A stretch of 64,000 nucleotides of DNA from JAJUJL01 sp041736465 (GCA_041736465.1 JBGSTO010000706.1:9985-73984), one strand, 5' to 3'; positions 8,961 through 18,082 are shown, counted from the stretch's first letter. Program-made: numbers and translations. Notes: generated by a model not told the origin, from the letters alone.

Positions 8961-9020
8961 TTGACGAGATTATTTTTCCGGTTTATGATTAGATAATTGT
9001 CTAATTAGATATATATCTAA
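8961..9020 (+). promoter_or_regulatory. Promoter with two abutting palindromic operators for the ArsR/MFS operon
   Basis: TTGACG (8961-8966), a 17-base spacer, and TATGAT (8984-8989) make a strong sigma-70-type promoter. Directly downstream, covering the start point, are two abutting 16-bp palindromes with the common plan TTAGA-N6-TCTAA: 8989-9004 (one mismatch) and 9005-9020 (perfect, TTAGATATATATCTAA). The placement is that of a repressor-operator block, most simply autoregulation by the ArsR-type protein at 9035. Confidence 0.75.
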
Positions 9021-9034
9021 CCGATCGAGGTCGC

Positions 9035-10105
9035 ATGCGAGACGTAGAGATAAAGAAAACCTGGGATACAGGCAGCGCATATGATTTCTTTGCCAGCTTG
9101 CTCGTGCTGCATGACCCTGGCTTATTCGGCCTGCGCGCCTCGTGGGCTGCTGGCGTCCGGTCGCGTTTGCAGCTGGATGAGCGCCAGTTACTGGACGATT
9201 TGATTCCAACGATCGGAGTACCGATAGCGTGGATTCTGTCGCTCCCAAATTCGCGCGACGCTTCTGCTGCTCTTTCGGCGTTGCAGCAAATCTCACCTTC
9301 GGAACGCATGTTCAAACTCAGCAATCTTCTTCGCCTGGATAGCCGGCTAACCCAGCGGTTAAACGCCATAGCAGCGGCAGGAAAGTGGCAGGCAGAAGAC
9401 CTGGATGCCCTGAAAGACGCCTTTGGCACGCATAAGGCGCCTAAAGAACGGTATCTAAAAACCTATTTGCAAGCCTGCGTGCACCCAGAAATCACCGGCG
9501 AACGCCTGCTTGGCGCTTTGCAGTCTTACTATCAAAATTTCTTTACGGAAGAGGAAAGACATCTTCTGCCGCTTCTGGAACAAGGGCTGGCGCAGGCGCA
9601 GTCAAAAGCCGAGCAGATGAACGTTCAAGATTTGATGGTTGACCTATCCCAGGGCGTTCACCCGGCGCTGCCCGCAAAGGTATCCACCGTGATCTTCATC
9701 CCCTCGGTCTGGATCACGCCCTACGTCATCATTCACGAATTCCCGGACAGCCGCCTGGGGTTCCTGTTTGGAGCACGCCCCGACCATGTCTCCCTGGTAC
9801 CGGGTGATGCAATCCCGGATGCTACACTGCGGGTGCTTAAAGCTCTGGCGGATCCGACGCGGCTAAGGATGCTGCGCTACCTGGGGGAGCAGTCTTTCAC
9901 GGTAGCGGAGCTGTCGCGAAAACTGCGCCTGCGCCCACCGACCGTTGTTCACCATTTCAACATTCTGCGCCTGGCTGGTTTGGTGCACATTGCTTTGCAA
10001 GAGAGCAGTGAGCGGCGCTACAGCCTGCGCCGCGAAGGGATCCCCGTGGCATTCGAAAGCCTGGAGCAGTTCCTGCAGCCAGGAGAACCCGGGAAAGGGA
10101 CTTAA
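9035..10105 (+). CDS. ArsR-type winged-helix regulator with large N-terminal domain
   Basis: The C-terminal part holds an ArsR/SmtB winged helix: LKALADPTRLRMLRYL, then VAELSRKLRLRPPTVVHHF (recognition helix) and a wing ending ERRYSLR. The first 250 residues form an alpha-helical domain without a recognised name, seen in large ArsR-like proteins of Chloroflexota and Actinomycetota. ATG 9035 follows GAGG at 9027. I see no obvious metal-binding Cys pair in the helix, so the ligand is unlikely to be arsenite in the classical way. Five bases separate it from the MFS gene, and twin palindromes sit in its promoter. The natural model is a repressor of itself and the exporter, released by an unknown compound. 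Confidence 0.8.
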   Translation: MRDVEIKKTWDTGSAYDFFASLLVLHDPGLFGLRASWAAGVRSRLQLDERQLLDDLIPTIGVPIAWILSLPNSRDASAALSALQQISPSERMFKLSNLLRLDSRLTQRLNAIAAAGKWQAEDLDALKDAFGTHKAPKERYLKTYLQACVHPEITGERLLGALQSYYQNFFTEEERHLLPLLEQGLAQAQSKAEQMNVQDLMVDLSQGVHPALPAKVSTVIFIPSVWITPYVIIHEFPDSRLGFLFGARPDHVSLVPGDAIPDATLRVLKALADPTRLRMLRYLGEQSFTVAELSRKLRLRPPTVVHHFNILRLAGLVHIALQESSERRYSLRREGIPVAFESLEQFLQPGEPGKGT

Positions 10106-10110
10106 CTACT

Positions 10111-11397
10111 ATGGCTTTTTCTGTGCTGGAATCTACGCAGCGGGTGGCCTGCAATTATGCTGCCCAGGTGCGTGCATTTAAGCCCAACGCCCGGCTCTAC
10201 CTGGTCAATGTAATCATTGCAGGGGCAGCCATGGGTGTCTTCCGCTTATTGTTTAATTTTTATGTCCTCAGCCTGGGTTTTGATCAGGCACTGCTGGGTA
10301 ATCTGATTACCGCAAGCAGCCTGACGGCGCTGCTAGCGGCCTTACCCATGGGCTACCTGGCAGATGTCATCGGGCGCAAGCGATCCCTGCTGATTTCGGC
10401 CGGGCTGGTCAGCGCGTCTATCCTGGCAATGGTTATCTGGCCCTTCGCCTGGATGTTCCTGGCGATGAATGTTGTATCCGGCCTGGCGCAGAGCCTGGCT
10501 GCCGTATCCATGGCGCCATTCTTGATGGAAAACAGCGACGAGCGCGAGCGCACCTACCTGTTCAGCTTCAGCTCGGGACTGCAAATGGCAATGGCATCCC
10601 TGGGCAACTGGGTGGGCGGGTACCTGCCCGGATGGGCTGCCGCGGCGAAGAATGTCTCCCCCACCAGCAGCGGTGCGTATGCTGGCGCTTTATGGGTCAT
10701 CGCCGTGGTGTACATCGCCAGCATGCTGCCGCTCGTGTTTTTGCGCTCCTCCGACCGGCGAGGCGCCGACAGCTCGATCTTTGCTCCATTGAGCTATGCC
10801 AGGAATCAACCCGTCCTGCTTGGCAAGCTCATTTTGCCGATGCTGGTGACATCGATCGGCGCCGGGTTGATCATGCCCTTTATGAACGTTTTTTTTCGTG
10901 TGGTATATCACCAACCGGACCCTGTCATCGGCGGTTTGTTCGCCTGGGGATCGCTGGCGATGGGGTTGGGGCTGTTGGCTGCCCCTCCACTGGCGGAGAG
11001 AATGGGCAAGATCCAGCTGGTGGTGATCACCCAGGGGTTATCCATTCCGTTTCTCATCCTGTTGGGTTTTGCCCCCTGGTTTTGGGTTAGCGCTGCGGCA
11101 TATTATATCCGGGTGGCATTGATGAATATGAGCGGGCCGGTTTACCAGACTTTTGTGATGGAGCATGTCGAGCCGGAGTCGCGCGCGATGGTTGCCAGCC
11201 TGGTGAGCATGGCGTGGAACTTCGGCTGGGCCTTCACCCCAACCATCAGCGGCTGGATGCAGGTGCAGTATGGTTTCGGGCTGCCATTCTTGGGCACGAT
11301 TATCCTGTATATTATCTCCGTCGGACTGTACTGGGGCTTCTTCTGGCGCAAGCGCAAACAACCCCTGGCGGCTGTAATGCCCGGTGTTGGGGTCTAA
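10111..11397 (+). CDS. MFS transporter, probable efflux
   Basis: A 428-residue major facilitator protein with about 12 hydrophobic segments in two halves. The loop 2-3 signature is clear (GYLADVIGRKRSL). The glycine-rich helices and final cytoplasmic tail WRKRKQP fit the fold. It lies 5 bases downstream of the ArsR-type regulator and shares its promoter, which argues for a ligand-induced exporter. The substrate cannot be told. Confidence 0.85.
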   Translation: MAFSVLESTQRVACNYAAQVRAFKPNARLYLVNVIIAGAAMGVFRLLFNFYVLSLGFDQALLGNLITASSLTALLAALPMGYLADVIGRKRSLLISAGLVSASILAMVIWPFAWMFLAMNVVSGLAQSLAAVSMAPFLMENSDERERTYLFSFSSGLQMAMASLGNWVGGYLPGWAAAAKNVSPTSSGAYAGALWVIAVVYIASMLPLVFLRSSDRRGADSSIFAPLSYARNQPVLLGKLILPMLVTSIGAGLIMPFMNVFFRVVYHQPDPVIGGLFAWGSLAMGLGLLAAPPLAERMGKIQLVVITQGLSIPFLILLGFAPWFWVSAAAYYIRVALMNMSGPVYQTFVMEHVEPESRAMVASLVSMAWNFGWAFTPTISGWMQVQYGFGLPFLGTIILYIISVGLYWGFFWRKRKQPLAAVMPGVGV

Positions 11398-11429
11398 AAA
11401 GCAAATCTCAATTTCCCCTCCTTGATTGG

Positions 11430-11465
11430 TGCGCCTATCCCGATGGAAACACAGGGATAGGCGCA
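11430..11465 (+). terminator. Hairpin after the MFS gene, probable terminator
   Basis: A perfect 12-bp inverted repeat (TGCGCCTATCCC at 11430-11441, GGGATAGGCGCA at 11454-11465) with a 12-base loop lies 33 bases after the MFS stop. Only a weak T-run follows (ATTTGTG), so termination may be partial. The other reading is an RNA-stability hairpin or an operator for the OsmC gene downstream. Confidence 0.55.
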
Positions 11466-11548
11466 CGCATTTGTGCAACCATTGATGCGTTTGTGCATCT
11501 AATAGCTTGTATTAGCAATCAATACCATCGTTCGGAGGTAATTTACCC

Positions 11549-11950
11549 ATGGATATGATCATCGATTTCCCCGGCGGAGCACGCGTAGATGCGCATTTCG
11601 GCCCGTTCACCGTCCAAACAGACCAGCCGCCAGCGGCGACCGCCCCAACGCCATTTGCCACGTTTTTGGCTTCCATCGGCACCTGCGCCGGCATCTACGT
11701 GCTCGGTTTCTGCCAGCAGCGCGGCCTGCCAGCGGAGGGCATTCGCATCGTCCAGCGCATGCACAGCAATATGCTCACCGGAATGATCGGCAAGATAGAG
11801 TTGGAAATCCAGGCGCCCGCAACCTTTCCTGAAAAGTACCTGCCGGCGCTGATTCGTGCGGCTGAATTGTGCGCAGTGAAGAAGCACTTCGAGCAGCCGC
11901 CGCAGTTTGAAATCACCACTCAGGTGATGGACAAGATCGCTGTACGCTAA
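11549..11950 (+). CDS. OsmC-like family protein
   Basis: A 133-residue OsmC/Ohr-superfamily protein, the family of thiol-dependent peroxidases and related proteins acting in the cytoplasm. Cys46 (IGTCAGIY) matches the conserved first Cys on the central helix; Cys55 and Cys108 (ELCAVKKH) are further cysteines, the last at the position of the second catalytic Cys in many YhfA-like members. GGAGGT lies 11 bases before the ATG. It is a single gene between the MFS hairpin and a terminator shared with glgC. Whether it reduces hydroperoxides or has lost activity is not decidable here. Confidence 0.83.
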   Translation: MDMIIDFPGGARVDAHFGPFTVQTDQPPAATAPTPFATFLASIGTCAGIYVLGFCQQRGLPAEGIRIVQRMHSNMLTGMIGKIELEIQAPATFPEKYLPALIRAAELCAVKKHFEQPPQFEITTQVMDKIAVR

Positions 11951-11971
11951 AAATCGCGGTTCGTTAAAACA

Positions 11972-12001
11972 AAAGAGGCTGGTGCAAATGCCAGCCTCTT
12001 T
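11972..12001. terminator. Bidirectional terminator between OsmC gene and glgC
   Basis: A perfect 11-bp stem AAAGAGGCTGG (11972-11982) / CCAGCCTCTTT (11991-12001) with an 8-base loop lies between convergent genes. The minus direction runs into TTTTGTTTTA and is the stronger terminator, serving glgC. Confidence 0.85.
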
Positions 12002-12006
12002 CAGGT

Positions 12007-13266
12007 TTAATCCGGACCGATGTAGGTGCCGGGGTGAAGCAGCGTGCTCTTCGGCACCACCACGATCCCATCCTGGACAGCCCAGCTGCCGGTATCCAGC
12101 TCTGTTCCCTGGGGGAATGGCTTGATGACCACGCCTTCGCCGATGCGAACGTTCTTATCAATAATTGCGCCTTCGATCACGCAGTTTTTCCCGACCCCTA
12201 TGGGGATTCCGGAGGCGTGCAAGGTCTGCGGGGTGTCGTAGTAATCTGCGCCCATCAGGTAGGTTTTGCTCATGCGCACGTCGTCGGCGATCTGGCTGCG
12301 CAGGCCAATCACGCAGTCGCTGATCTCGGCGCGGTGGATTTTGCAGCCATCTGCCAGGAGCACATTGTGGAGCGTGGCGCCATCGATAACGGATCCGGGC
12401 AGGTAGCGGGGGCGAGTGTAGATCGGGCGCACCGGATCGTAGAAATTGAAGGGTGAGTCTGGTTGAGCCAGGCGTAAATTGGTCTCGTAAAAAGAGCGCA
12501 TGGTCCCAATGTCTTCCCAATAGCCATCGAAATCGAAACCGGCAACGTTATGGGTGTGAATTGCGTTGGGGATGATCTGCCCGCCGAAGTCCTCCTGGGT
12601 AGTTTCTTCCAGTAAGTCGATCAGCACATCGGTATTGAAGATGTAGATGCCCATAGATCCCAGGTAGGGGAACTCTGGATCTTCCCGGCTTACAAACTGC
12701 GCCAGCACATCGGGATCGCGGGGTTTTTCGACAAAGGCAGCAATGCGGTAGTCGGGATTGCGCTTGAGCAGCCCGAAGCGGAAAGCCTCCTGTGCAGCTA
12801 CCGGTTGAACTGCCACGGTGATATCCGCATGATGCTCCCAGTGGAATTCTGCCATCAATCCGTAATCCATACGGTATAGATGGTCGCCGGCCAGGATGAG
12901 CACATATGGCGCCCCGGTTGCTTTGATCTCGAACAGCTGCTTGCGCACCGCATCTGCCGTGCCCTGGTACCAGTCTGCGCTGCGAGGGGTTTGCTCAGCT
13001 GCCAGGATCTGCACCCAGCCGCGGTGGAAATCGTCGAAGGTATAGGTCTGAGTGATGTGGCGGTGCAGCGACACCGAGTTGAACTGCGTCAATACCGCAA
13101 TGCGGTTGATGCTGGAATTGATGCAGTTGCTGATAGGTACATCGATCAGGCGGTATTTCCCGGCGATGGGCACTGCCGGTTTTGCTCGTTGGCGGGTAAG
13201 CGGGTACAGGCGTTTTCCAACCCCACCTCCCAGGATGACAGCCAGAACTTCATTCAGCGATGGCAT
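12007..13266 (-). CDS. glgC: Glucose-1-phosphate adenylyltransferase
   Basis: Makes ADP-glucose from ATP and glucose-1-phosphate, the first committed step of glycogen synthesis. The N-terminal nucleotide-binding signature VILGGGVGKRLYPLT is followed by the KPAVP and RLIDVPISNC motifs; the sugar-phosphate region FVEKPRDP and the central DHLYRMDYG loop are present. The C-terminal third shows the hexapeptide-repeat beta-helix (ATLHNVLLADGCKIHRAEIS...). The 419 residues equal the usual length. The start has GGAGGTAAG six bases before it. No other glycogen gene is in the window. Confidence 0.95.
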   Translation of the reverse strand: MPSLNEVLAVILGGGVGKRLYPLTRQRAKPAVPIAGKYRLIDVPISNCINSSINRIAVLTQFNSVSLHRHITQTYTFDDFHRGWVQILAAEQTPRSADWYQGTADAVRKQLFEIKATGAPYVLILAGDHLYRMDYGLMAEFHWEHHADITVAVQPVAAQEAFRFGLLKRNPDYRIAAFVEKPRDPDVLAQFVSREDPEFPYLGSMGIYIFNTDVLIDLLEETTQEDFGGQIIPNAIHTHNVAGFDFDGYWEDIGTMRSFYETNLRLAQPDSPFNFYDPVRPIYTRPRYLPGSVIDGATLHNVLLADGCKIHRAEISDCVIGLRSQIADDVRMSKTYLMGADYYDTPQTLHASGIPIGVGKNCVIEGAIIDKNVRIGEGVVIKPFPQGTELDTGSWAVQDGIVVVPKSTLLHPGTYIGPD

Positions 13267-13339
13267 AGCTTACCTCCGGATGAACATATCGTGAAAGAGC
13301 AGCGTTTCAGATAATGATGGATTCAGCAATCACGGCAAA

Positions 13340-13376
13340 ATAAGACACTCTCCGGGAATAGCCCCGGAGAGCGTGT
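13340..13376 (-). terminator. Terminator of the tRNA-Leu transcript
   Basis: Stem CTCTCCGGG (13348-13356) / CCCGGAGAG (13363-13371), extended by ACAC/GTGT around a one-base bulge. On the minus strand it is followed by CTTATTTTG. It sits about 40 bases past the tRNA 3' end. Confidence 0.75.
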
Positions 13377-13413
13377 GCTATAATCCCTTTTTGCCGATGA
13401 TTGGGACTGTCTG

Positions 13414-13495
13414 TGCCGAAGGTGGGAATCGAACCCACACTCCCGAAGGAACACGATTTTGAGTCGTGCGCGTCTGCCTATTCCGCCACTCCGGC
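13414..13495 (-). tRNA. tRNA-Leu (anticodon CAA)
   Basis: On the minus strand the acceptor GCCGGAG pairs with CTTCGGC, discriminator A. The anticodon stem CACGA/TCGTG encloses the loop CTCAAAA, so the anticodon is CAA (reads UUG). A long variable arm (GTTCCTTCGGGAGT) marks a class II tRNA, and the T-loop is TTCGATT. The 3' CCA is not encoded (CAG follows the discriminator). Confidence 0.95.
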
Positions 13496-13519
13496 TCACT
13501 GGGCGATTGCCTCCACTCA

Positions 13520-13548
13520 AGTATAACGAAAGTTAGTAGCAGGGTCAA
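13520..13548 (-). promoter_or_regulatory. Promoter of tRNA-Leu
   Basis: On the minus strand TTGACC (13543-13548), a 17-base spacer and TATACT (13520-13525) lie 25 bases before the tRNA 5' end. Confidence 0.75.
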
Positions 13549-13598
13549 GATCATGGTCGATACCAAAATATTCAAGCTCAGGGCCTGGGGAGAATAGC

Positions 13599-14669
13599 AT
13601 GCGATTAGGCATTATAGGGTTACCACAATCAGGGAAAACGACCGTCTTTAACGCCCTTACTCGGGGAGATCAGCCTGTCAACATGAGCGGCGGGCGCATC
13701 GAAGTCCACACAGCCGTTGTGGATGTGCCGGACGGGCGCGTCGACCAGCTCTCGAACCTGTTCAAGCCCAAGAAGACCATCTATGCCAAGGTCACCTATG
13801 CCGATATCGCTGGTCTGGAAGGGAGCGCCAGCAAGAGCGGAATCTCCGGACAGTTGTTGAACCAGCTCTCCCAGATGGATGGCTTTGTGCACGTGGTGCG
13901 CTGTTTCGAAAATCCAAATGTATCCCATCCTGCAGGCAGCGTCGACCCGCGGCGCGATATTGCCGCCATGGATGCGGAGCTGCTGCTCAACGATCTGATC
14001 GCCGTGGAACGGAAACTGGAAAAGCTGGGAGAAGAGCGCAAGAAGGGCGCCGGGCGCGATCGCGCCCTGATCGAGCGGGAGCTGGATCTCTTCAACCGGT
14101 TTCACACGCACCTGGCAGCCGATCACCTGCTGCGTGAGATGGAGATTTCTGCAGATGAATGGAAAGTGATCTCCGGTTTTGGATTCCTCTCGCAAAAACC
14201 CATGCTGCTGCTGCTCAACCTTTCTGATGGGCAGCCCGCTCCTGCGATTGACTATCCTCACCGGCACAGTGCGGTGATTGGTCTGCAGGGACGCCTGGAA
14301 ATGGAATTGGCCCAGTTGTCCACTGCAGATGCCGAGATGTTCATGGCAGAATACGGCATCGAGGAACTGGGGTTATCCAAGGTGATCGGTTTATCGTATG
14401 ATTTGCTTGGACTGCAATCTTTTTTCACCGTTGGGGCAGATGAGGTGCGCGCCTGGACAATTCAGCGCGGTACTCCCGCCCTGGAAGCCGCAGGCGTCAT
14501 CCATACCGACCTGCAGAAAGGCTTCATTCGCGCAGAAGTGGTTACCTACGAAGACTTGCTCAGCCTGGGAGGCTTGAACGAAGCGCGCTCCAAAGGCAAA
14601 CTACGCCTGGAAGGAAAAGAATATATCCTCCGCGACGGCGAGATCATGCACGTCCGATTTAACCTGTAG
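13599..14669 (+). CDS. ychF: YchF/Obg-family GTPase (ribosome-binding ATPase)
   Basis: A TRAFAC-class P-loop NTPase. Walker A is GLPQSGKTT (residues 7-15), switch II is DIAGLEG, and the helical coiled coil in the middle (LIAVERKLEKLGEERKKG) is the YchF insert. The C-terminus is a TGS domain (GTPALEAAGVIHTDLQKGFIRAEVV). The usual NKxD base-specificity motif reads LNLSDG, compatible with the YchF group, which prefers ATP. The family associates with ribosomes and stress responses. GGGGAGA precedes the ATG. A bare TATAAT near 14680 may serve the next gene. Confidence 0.88.
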   Translation: MRLGIIGLPQSGKTTVFNALTRGDQPVNMSGGRIEVHTAVVDVPDGRVDQLSNLFKPKKTIYAKVTYADIAGLEGSASKSGISGQLLNQLSQMDGFVHVVRCFENPNVSHPAGSVDPRRDIAAMDAELLLNDLIAVERKLEKLGEERKKGAGRDRALIERELDLFNRFHTHLAADHLLREMEISADEWKVISGFGFLSQKPMLLLLNLSDGQPAPAIDYPHRHSAVIGLQGRLEMELAQLSTADAEMFMAEYGIEELGLSKVIGLSYDLLGLQSFFTVGADEVRAWTIQRGTPALEAAGVIHTDLQKGFIRAEVVTYEDLLSLGGLNEARSKGKLRLEGKEYILRDGEIMHVRFNL

Positions 14670-14731
14670 CGGCATCAGGTATAATTTCCAAACACATAAT
14701 TCCCCTGCCGGAGAAAGACGAGATACCCACT

Positions 14732-16513
14732 ATGACTCTCCCTTATACGCAGACCCAATGGAACCTGGCTCCGCTGTTTCCTGCGGTCGAATCGCCTGAG
14801 GTGCGCCAGGCGGTTGACGAACTGAAAGCACAGGTCAATGCATTCGAAGCCAACCGCAGCAGACTAAGCCAGGAGATCTCAGCTTCAGACTTCTTCGAGA
14901 TCGTGCATACCCAGGAAAAGATCAGCCACCTGGCCTACCGGCTGTACGGCTTTGCCGGGCTCAGTTTTACCGCCAACACCCAGGACCAGGCAGCCATGGC
15001 TTTCTTGGGGCAGGTAGAGCAGCTCATGGCGGAGCTGCAAAACCGTATCCTGTTTTTCAGCCTGTGGTGGAAAGATTTGGATGACGATAATGCCAACCGG
15101 CTGATGGCTGAAGCAGGTGATTATCGCTACTGGCTGGAAGAGATGCGTCACTTCAAGCCGCATACGCTGTCAGAGGCGGAAGAGAAAGTTATCAATCTTA
15201 AAAATGTTACCGGGTCGAGCGCGCTGAGCAACCTGTACGATACCATTACCAACCGCTACGTTTTCAAGCTGGAGGTGGATGGCGAGATTAAAGAGTTAAC
15301 CCGCGGTGAATTGAGCATGTATGTGCGCGGCAGTGACCCGGATCTGCGCGCCCGCGCTTACCAGGAGTTATACCGGGTATATGGGGAAGAAGGTTCGATC
15401 CTGGGACAGGTATATCAAACTTTAGTGCGAGATTGGAAAAACGAGCAAATAGAATTGAGGAACTTTGCCAGCCCAATCTCTGCCCGCAACCTGGCGAATG
15501 ACATCCCGGATCAGGTAGTGGAGACCCTGCTGGAGGTATGCGAGCGCAATGCCCCCCTCTTCCAGCGCTATTTCCGCTTGAAAGCTCGCTGGTTGGGGCT
15601 GCCTCGCCTGCGCCGCTATGACATTTATGCGCCTGTGGCAGCTTCTGAAAAGACCTATGCGTATGGTGATGCCGCCGAGATGGTTCTCGAGTCTTTCCAG
15701 GATTTCGATCCGCGGGTCGCCAGCCTGGCGCGCCGCTTATTCGATGAACAGCGGCTTGACAGCGAAGTGCGCAAGGGCAAGCGCGGCGGGGCTTTTTGCA
15801 GCACGGTTGTACCGGATCTGACTCCCTGGGTGATGCTCAACTACCAGGGTCGTGCAGACGATGTTGCTGCCATGGCGCACGAGCTGGGTCATGCCGTTCA
15901 CTCGATGCTGGCAGCGCACCACAGCCTGTTCACCTTCCATCCCTCTTTGCCCATGGCAGAAACGGCCTCCACATTTGCTGAGATGCTTCTCGTCGACAAG
16001 CTGCTTTCTAATGAACAGGACGAATCCGTGCGCCGCGACCTGCTTTTCCGGCAGATGGATGATGCCTACGCGACGATCATGCGCCAGTCCTTCTTCGCCA
16101 TGTTCGAACGCCAGGCGCACGAGATGGTGCAGCAGGGCGCTGCCGTGGATGATCTGTCGAAAGCGTACATGGATAACCTTGCTCGGCAGTTTGGGGATGC
16201 GGTTGAGGTCAGCGAGGAATTTCGTTGGGAATGGGTCTCTATCCCGCATATCTACCAGGTGCCTTTCTACGTCTATGCGTACACATTTGGGCAGCTGCTG
16301 GTGCTGTCGCTCTACCAACAGTACAAGGCCGAGGGTGAATCCTTCAAACCAAGGTATCTGAAGATCCTGGCGGCGGGCGGCTCCGATGCCCCCGGGCGGG
16401 TGTTGAGAGAAGCCGGCATCGATATCTCCAGGTCCGAGTTCTGGCAGGGGGGCTTCGATGTGCTGGCAGCAACCCTGGACCAGCTTGAGAAGCTGCCTGT
16501 TGCCAATGCCTGA
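14732..16513 (+). CDS. pepF: Oligoendopeptidase F, M3 family
   Basis: A cytoplasmic zinc endopeptidase that degrades short peptides. The active site H383-E384-L-G-H387 (AHELGHAVHS) is followed by the family glutamate in MAETASTFAEM. The 593 residues and the conserved N-terminal helical domain match PepF. The C-terminal substrate region YQVPFYVYAYTFGQLL is typical. It is followed at once by the DhaL-like gene on the same strand. Confidence 0.93.
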   Translation: MTLPYTQTQWNLAPLFPAVESPEVRQAVDELKAQVNAFEANRSRLSQEISASDFFEIVHTQEKISHLAYRLYGFAGLSFTANTQDQAAMAFLGQVEQLMAELQNRILFFSLWWKDLDDDNANRLMAEAGDYRYWLEEMRHFKPHTLSEAEEKVINLKNVTGSSALSNLYDTITNRYVFKLEVDGEIKELTRGELSMYVRGSDPDLRARAYQELYRVYGEEGSILGQVYQTLVRDWKNEQIELRNFASPISARNLANDIPDQVVETLLEVCERNAPLFQRYFRLKARWLGLPRLRRYDIYAPVAASEKTYAYGDAAEMVLESFQDFDPRVASLARRLFDEQRLDSEVRKGKRGGAFCSTVVPDLTPWVMLNYQGRADDVAAMAHELGHAVHSMLAAHHSLFTFHPSLPMAETASTFAEMLLVDKLLSNEQDESVRRDLLFRQMDDAYATIMRQSFFAMFERQAHEMVQQGAAVDDLSKAYMDNLARQFGDAVEVSEEFRWEWVSIPHIYQVPFYVYAYTFGQLLVLSLYQQYKAEGESFKPRYLKILAAGGSDAPGRVLREAGIDISRSEFWQGGFDVLAATLDQLEKLPVANA

Positions 16514-16585
16514 TTGCGCAGGCCCTCTAATCCAACCGGACCCAGCCACTCAACTGCCTCCGGGATCACGCCGGTATGGAATGAT

Positions 16586-17296
16586 ATGATAGAGCAACCA
16601 TCTCTCGACATGATTGAACTCTTCTCCGGCGCTCTGCAGGCGTTGAAAGACCAGAGGGAGCGGTTAAATCAAGCCGATGCCACCAACGGCAATCATGGAG
16701 ATCATATGGTTGCTATCTTTGAGGTGGCAGTTCAGGCTGCCCGTGCTGAGCAGGCAGCCTTGACCGGGCAGAGATCCGGCGTTCAAGGTGTTGGCATCTC
16801 GGCTGCCATGCTGCAAGCCAGCCGGCAATTGGAGAATTTGGAAAATAATGACTCGGCCCGGCTGTATGGGCGAGGACTGGCGCTGCTGGCACAGCGGCTC
16901 CAGGAACGCACGCTTGAGCTCGACGATTTAGCAGCTTACGCCAGCTCTCTTTTGAGCGCCAAAGAGGACCAAACGGAGACCAAACCACCTGCTTCCGAGC
17001 GGGAATTGGATGTTGTCAAAGCGCTGTTGGACGCGCTGTCCGATTGGGAGCGGCACGAAACCAACCGGTTGAAAACTCCTGCGGAGCAGCAGACGCAATC
17101 GGGCACGGACCTGGGATATTTGTTTGGAGCAGGTATGGCATATCTGCAGGCCAAAGCAAAAGGCGGCGATCGCCTGGACATCCTTGCAGAGACAGCGGTG
17201 AATGCCTCCCCTCTGGGCCGCGCTGCTCACCGGGCCGAGTCAGGCAGGCTGGTGCTCCGTACGCTGCTGCAATCCCTTGCTGGAGGCAGTCGCTGA
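16586..17296 (+). CDS. DhaL/DAK2-like helical protein, function unknown
   Basis: A 236-residue, mostly alpha-helical protein. The segment LNQADATNGNHGDHM followed by an Ala-rich helix resembles the ATP/Mg-binding loop of DhaL-type domains (usual form DGDHGTNM), but the aspartates that bind magnesium are partly replaced (NGNHGDH). Activity is doubtful. The start at 16586 is chosen because the sequence upstream (TTG 16514 on) runs straight from the pepF stop and is low in similarity to any start; ATG 16610 is an alternative. It lies between pepF and a deoxynucleoside kinase, likely one transcript. Confidence 0.55.
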   Translation: MIEQPSLDMIELFSGALQALKDQRERLNQADATNGNHGDHMVAIFEVAVQAARAEQAALTGQRSGVQGVGISAAMLQASRQLENLENNDSARLYGRGLALLAQRLQERTLELDDLAAYASSLLSAKEDQTETKPPASERELDVVKALLDALSDWERHETNRLKTPAEQQTQSGTDLGYLFGAGMAYLQAKAKGGDRLDILAETAVNASPLGRAAHRAESGRLVLRTLLQSLAGGSR

Positions 17297-17378
17297 CGAT
17301 ACTTGCAGGCGACTGGACAGACTCTGCCGTGAGGTTTGCAGATAAGAGCAACCTTGACGGCACACAGGATGGAGCTTT

Positions 17379-18041
17379 ATGTACATTGCGATCGAGGGCG
17401 TAATCGGCGTTGGTAAAACCACACTGGCGCGGCTCCTGCAGCCTGCGTTTCAGGCGGAATTGCTGCTGGAAGTCTTTGAGGAAAACCCATTCCTGTCTGA
17501 TTTTTATGCGGACCGCGATCGATACGCCTTCCAAACTCAGATATTCTTCTTATTGAGCCGTTATCACCAGCAGCGGCGCTCTGTGCCCGATGCACTGCAG
17601 CGCAGCGGGAACCTGATCTCTGATTACACTTTTGAAAAAGATACGCTGTTTGCGCGCATCAACCTGTACGGCGATGAACTGGAAATGTATTTCCGCGTGC
17701 ACGAAGCCCTGGCAGAAAAGATAACCTTGCCAGACTTGATCATCTATCTGCGGGCTGATACGGACGTACTCATGCAGCGCATTGCACAGCGAGACCGCAC
17801 ATACGAGCGGAACATGGAGCGCGCCTATATCGACCAGTTGAATCAGACTTATGAGCAGGTATACTTAAATCCGGAACGCGCCAGGTCCCAGGGCGTTCCC
17901 ATCCTTGCGATTGACACCAATGCGCTGGATTTTGTCCGCAGCCTGGACAATCTGGCTCAGGTAGAAAATCGCATCCGCCAGGCCTTACACCTGTCGCCTT
18001 TCCAGGCAGAGCTGCCGTTGGATGCCGCTCACGAGATGTGA
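17379..18041 (+). CDS. Deoxynucleoside kinase (dAK/dGK type)
   Basis: Phosphorylates deoxynucleosides in the salvage pathway. P-loop GVIGVGKTT (residues 7-15); the substrate loop EENPFLSDFY; the SDYTFEKD segment, which in bacterial dAdo/dGuo kinases carries the base-recognising Asp; and the Arg-rich lid IAQRDRTYERNM. The 220 residues match the family. It is followed after 41 bases by the nucleotidyltransferase gene. The preferred deoxynucleoside cannot be fixed from sequence. Confidence 0.88.
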   Translation: MYIAIEGVIGVGKTTLARLLQPAFQAELLLEVFEENPFLSDFYADRDRYAFQTQIFFLLSRYHQQRRSVPDALQRSGNLISDYTFEKDTLFARINLYGDELEMYFRVHEALAEKITLPDLIIYLRADTDVLMQRIAQRDRTYERNMERAYIDQLNQTYEQVYLNPERARSQGVPILAIDTNALDFVRSLDNLAQVENRIRQALHLSPFQAELPLDAAHEM

Positions 18042-18082
18042 TGCTCCGATCGTAGTTGAGAAATGGGAGCGAGAGGGATAGA

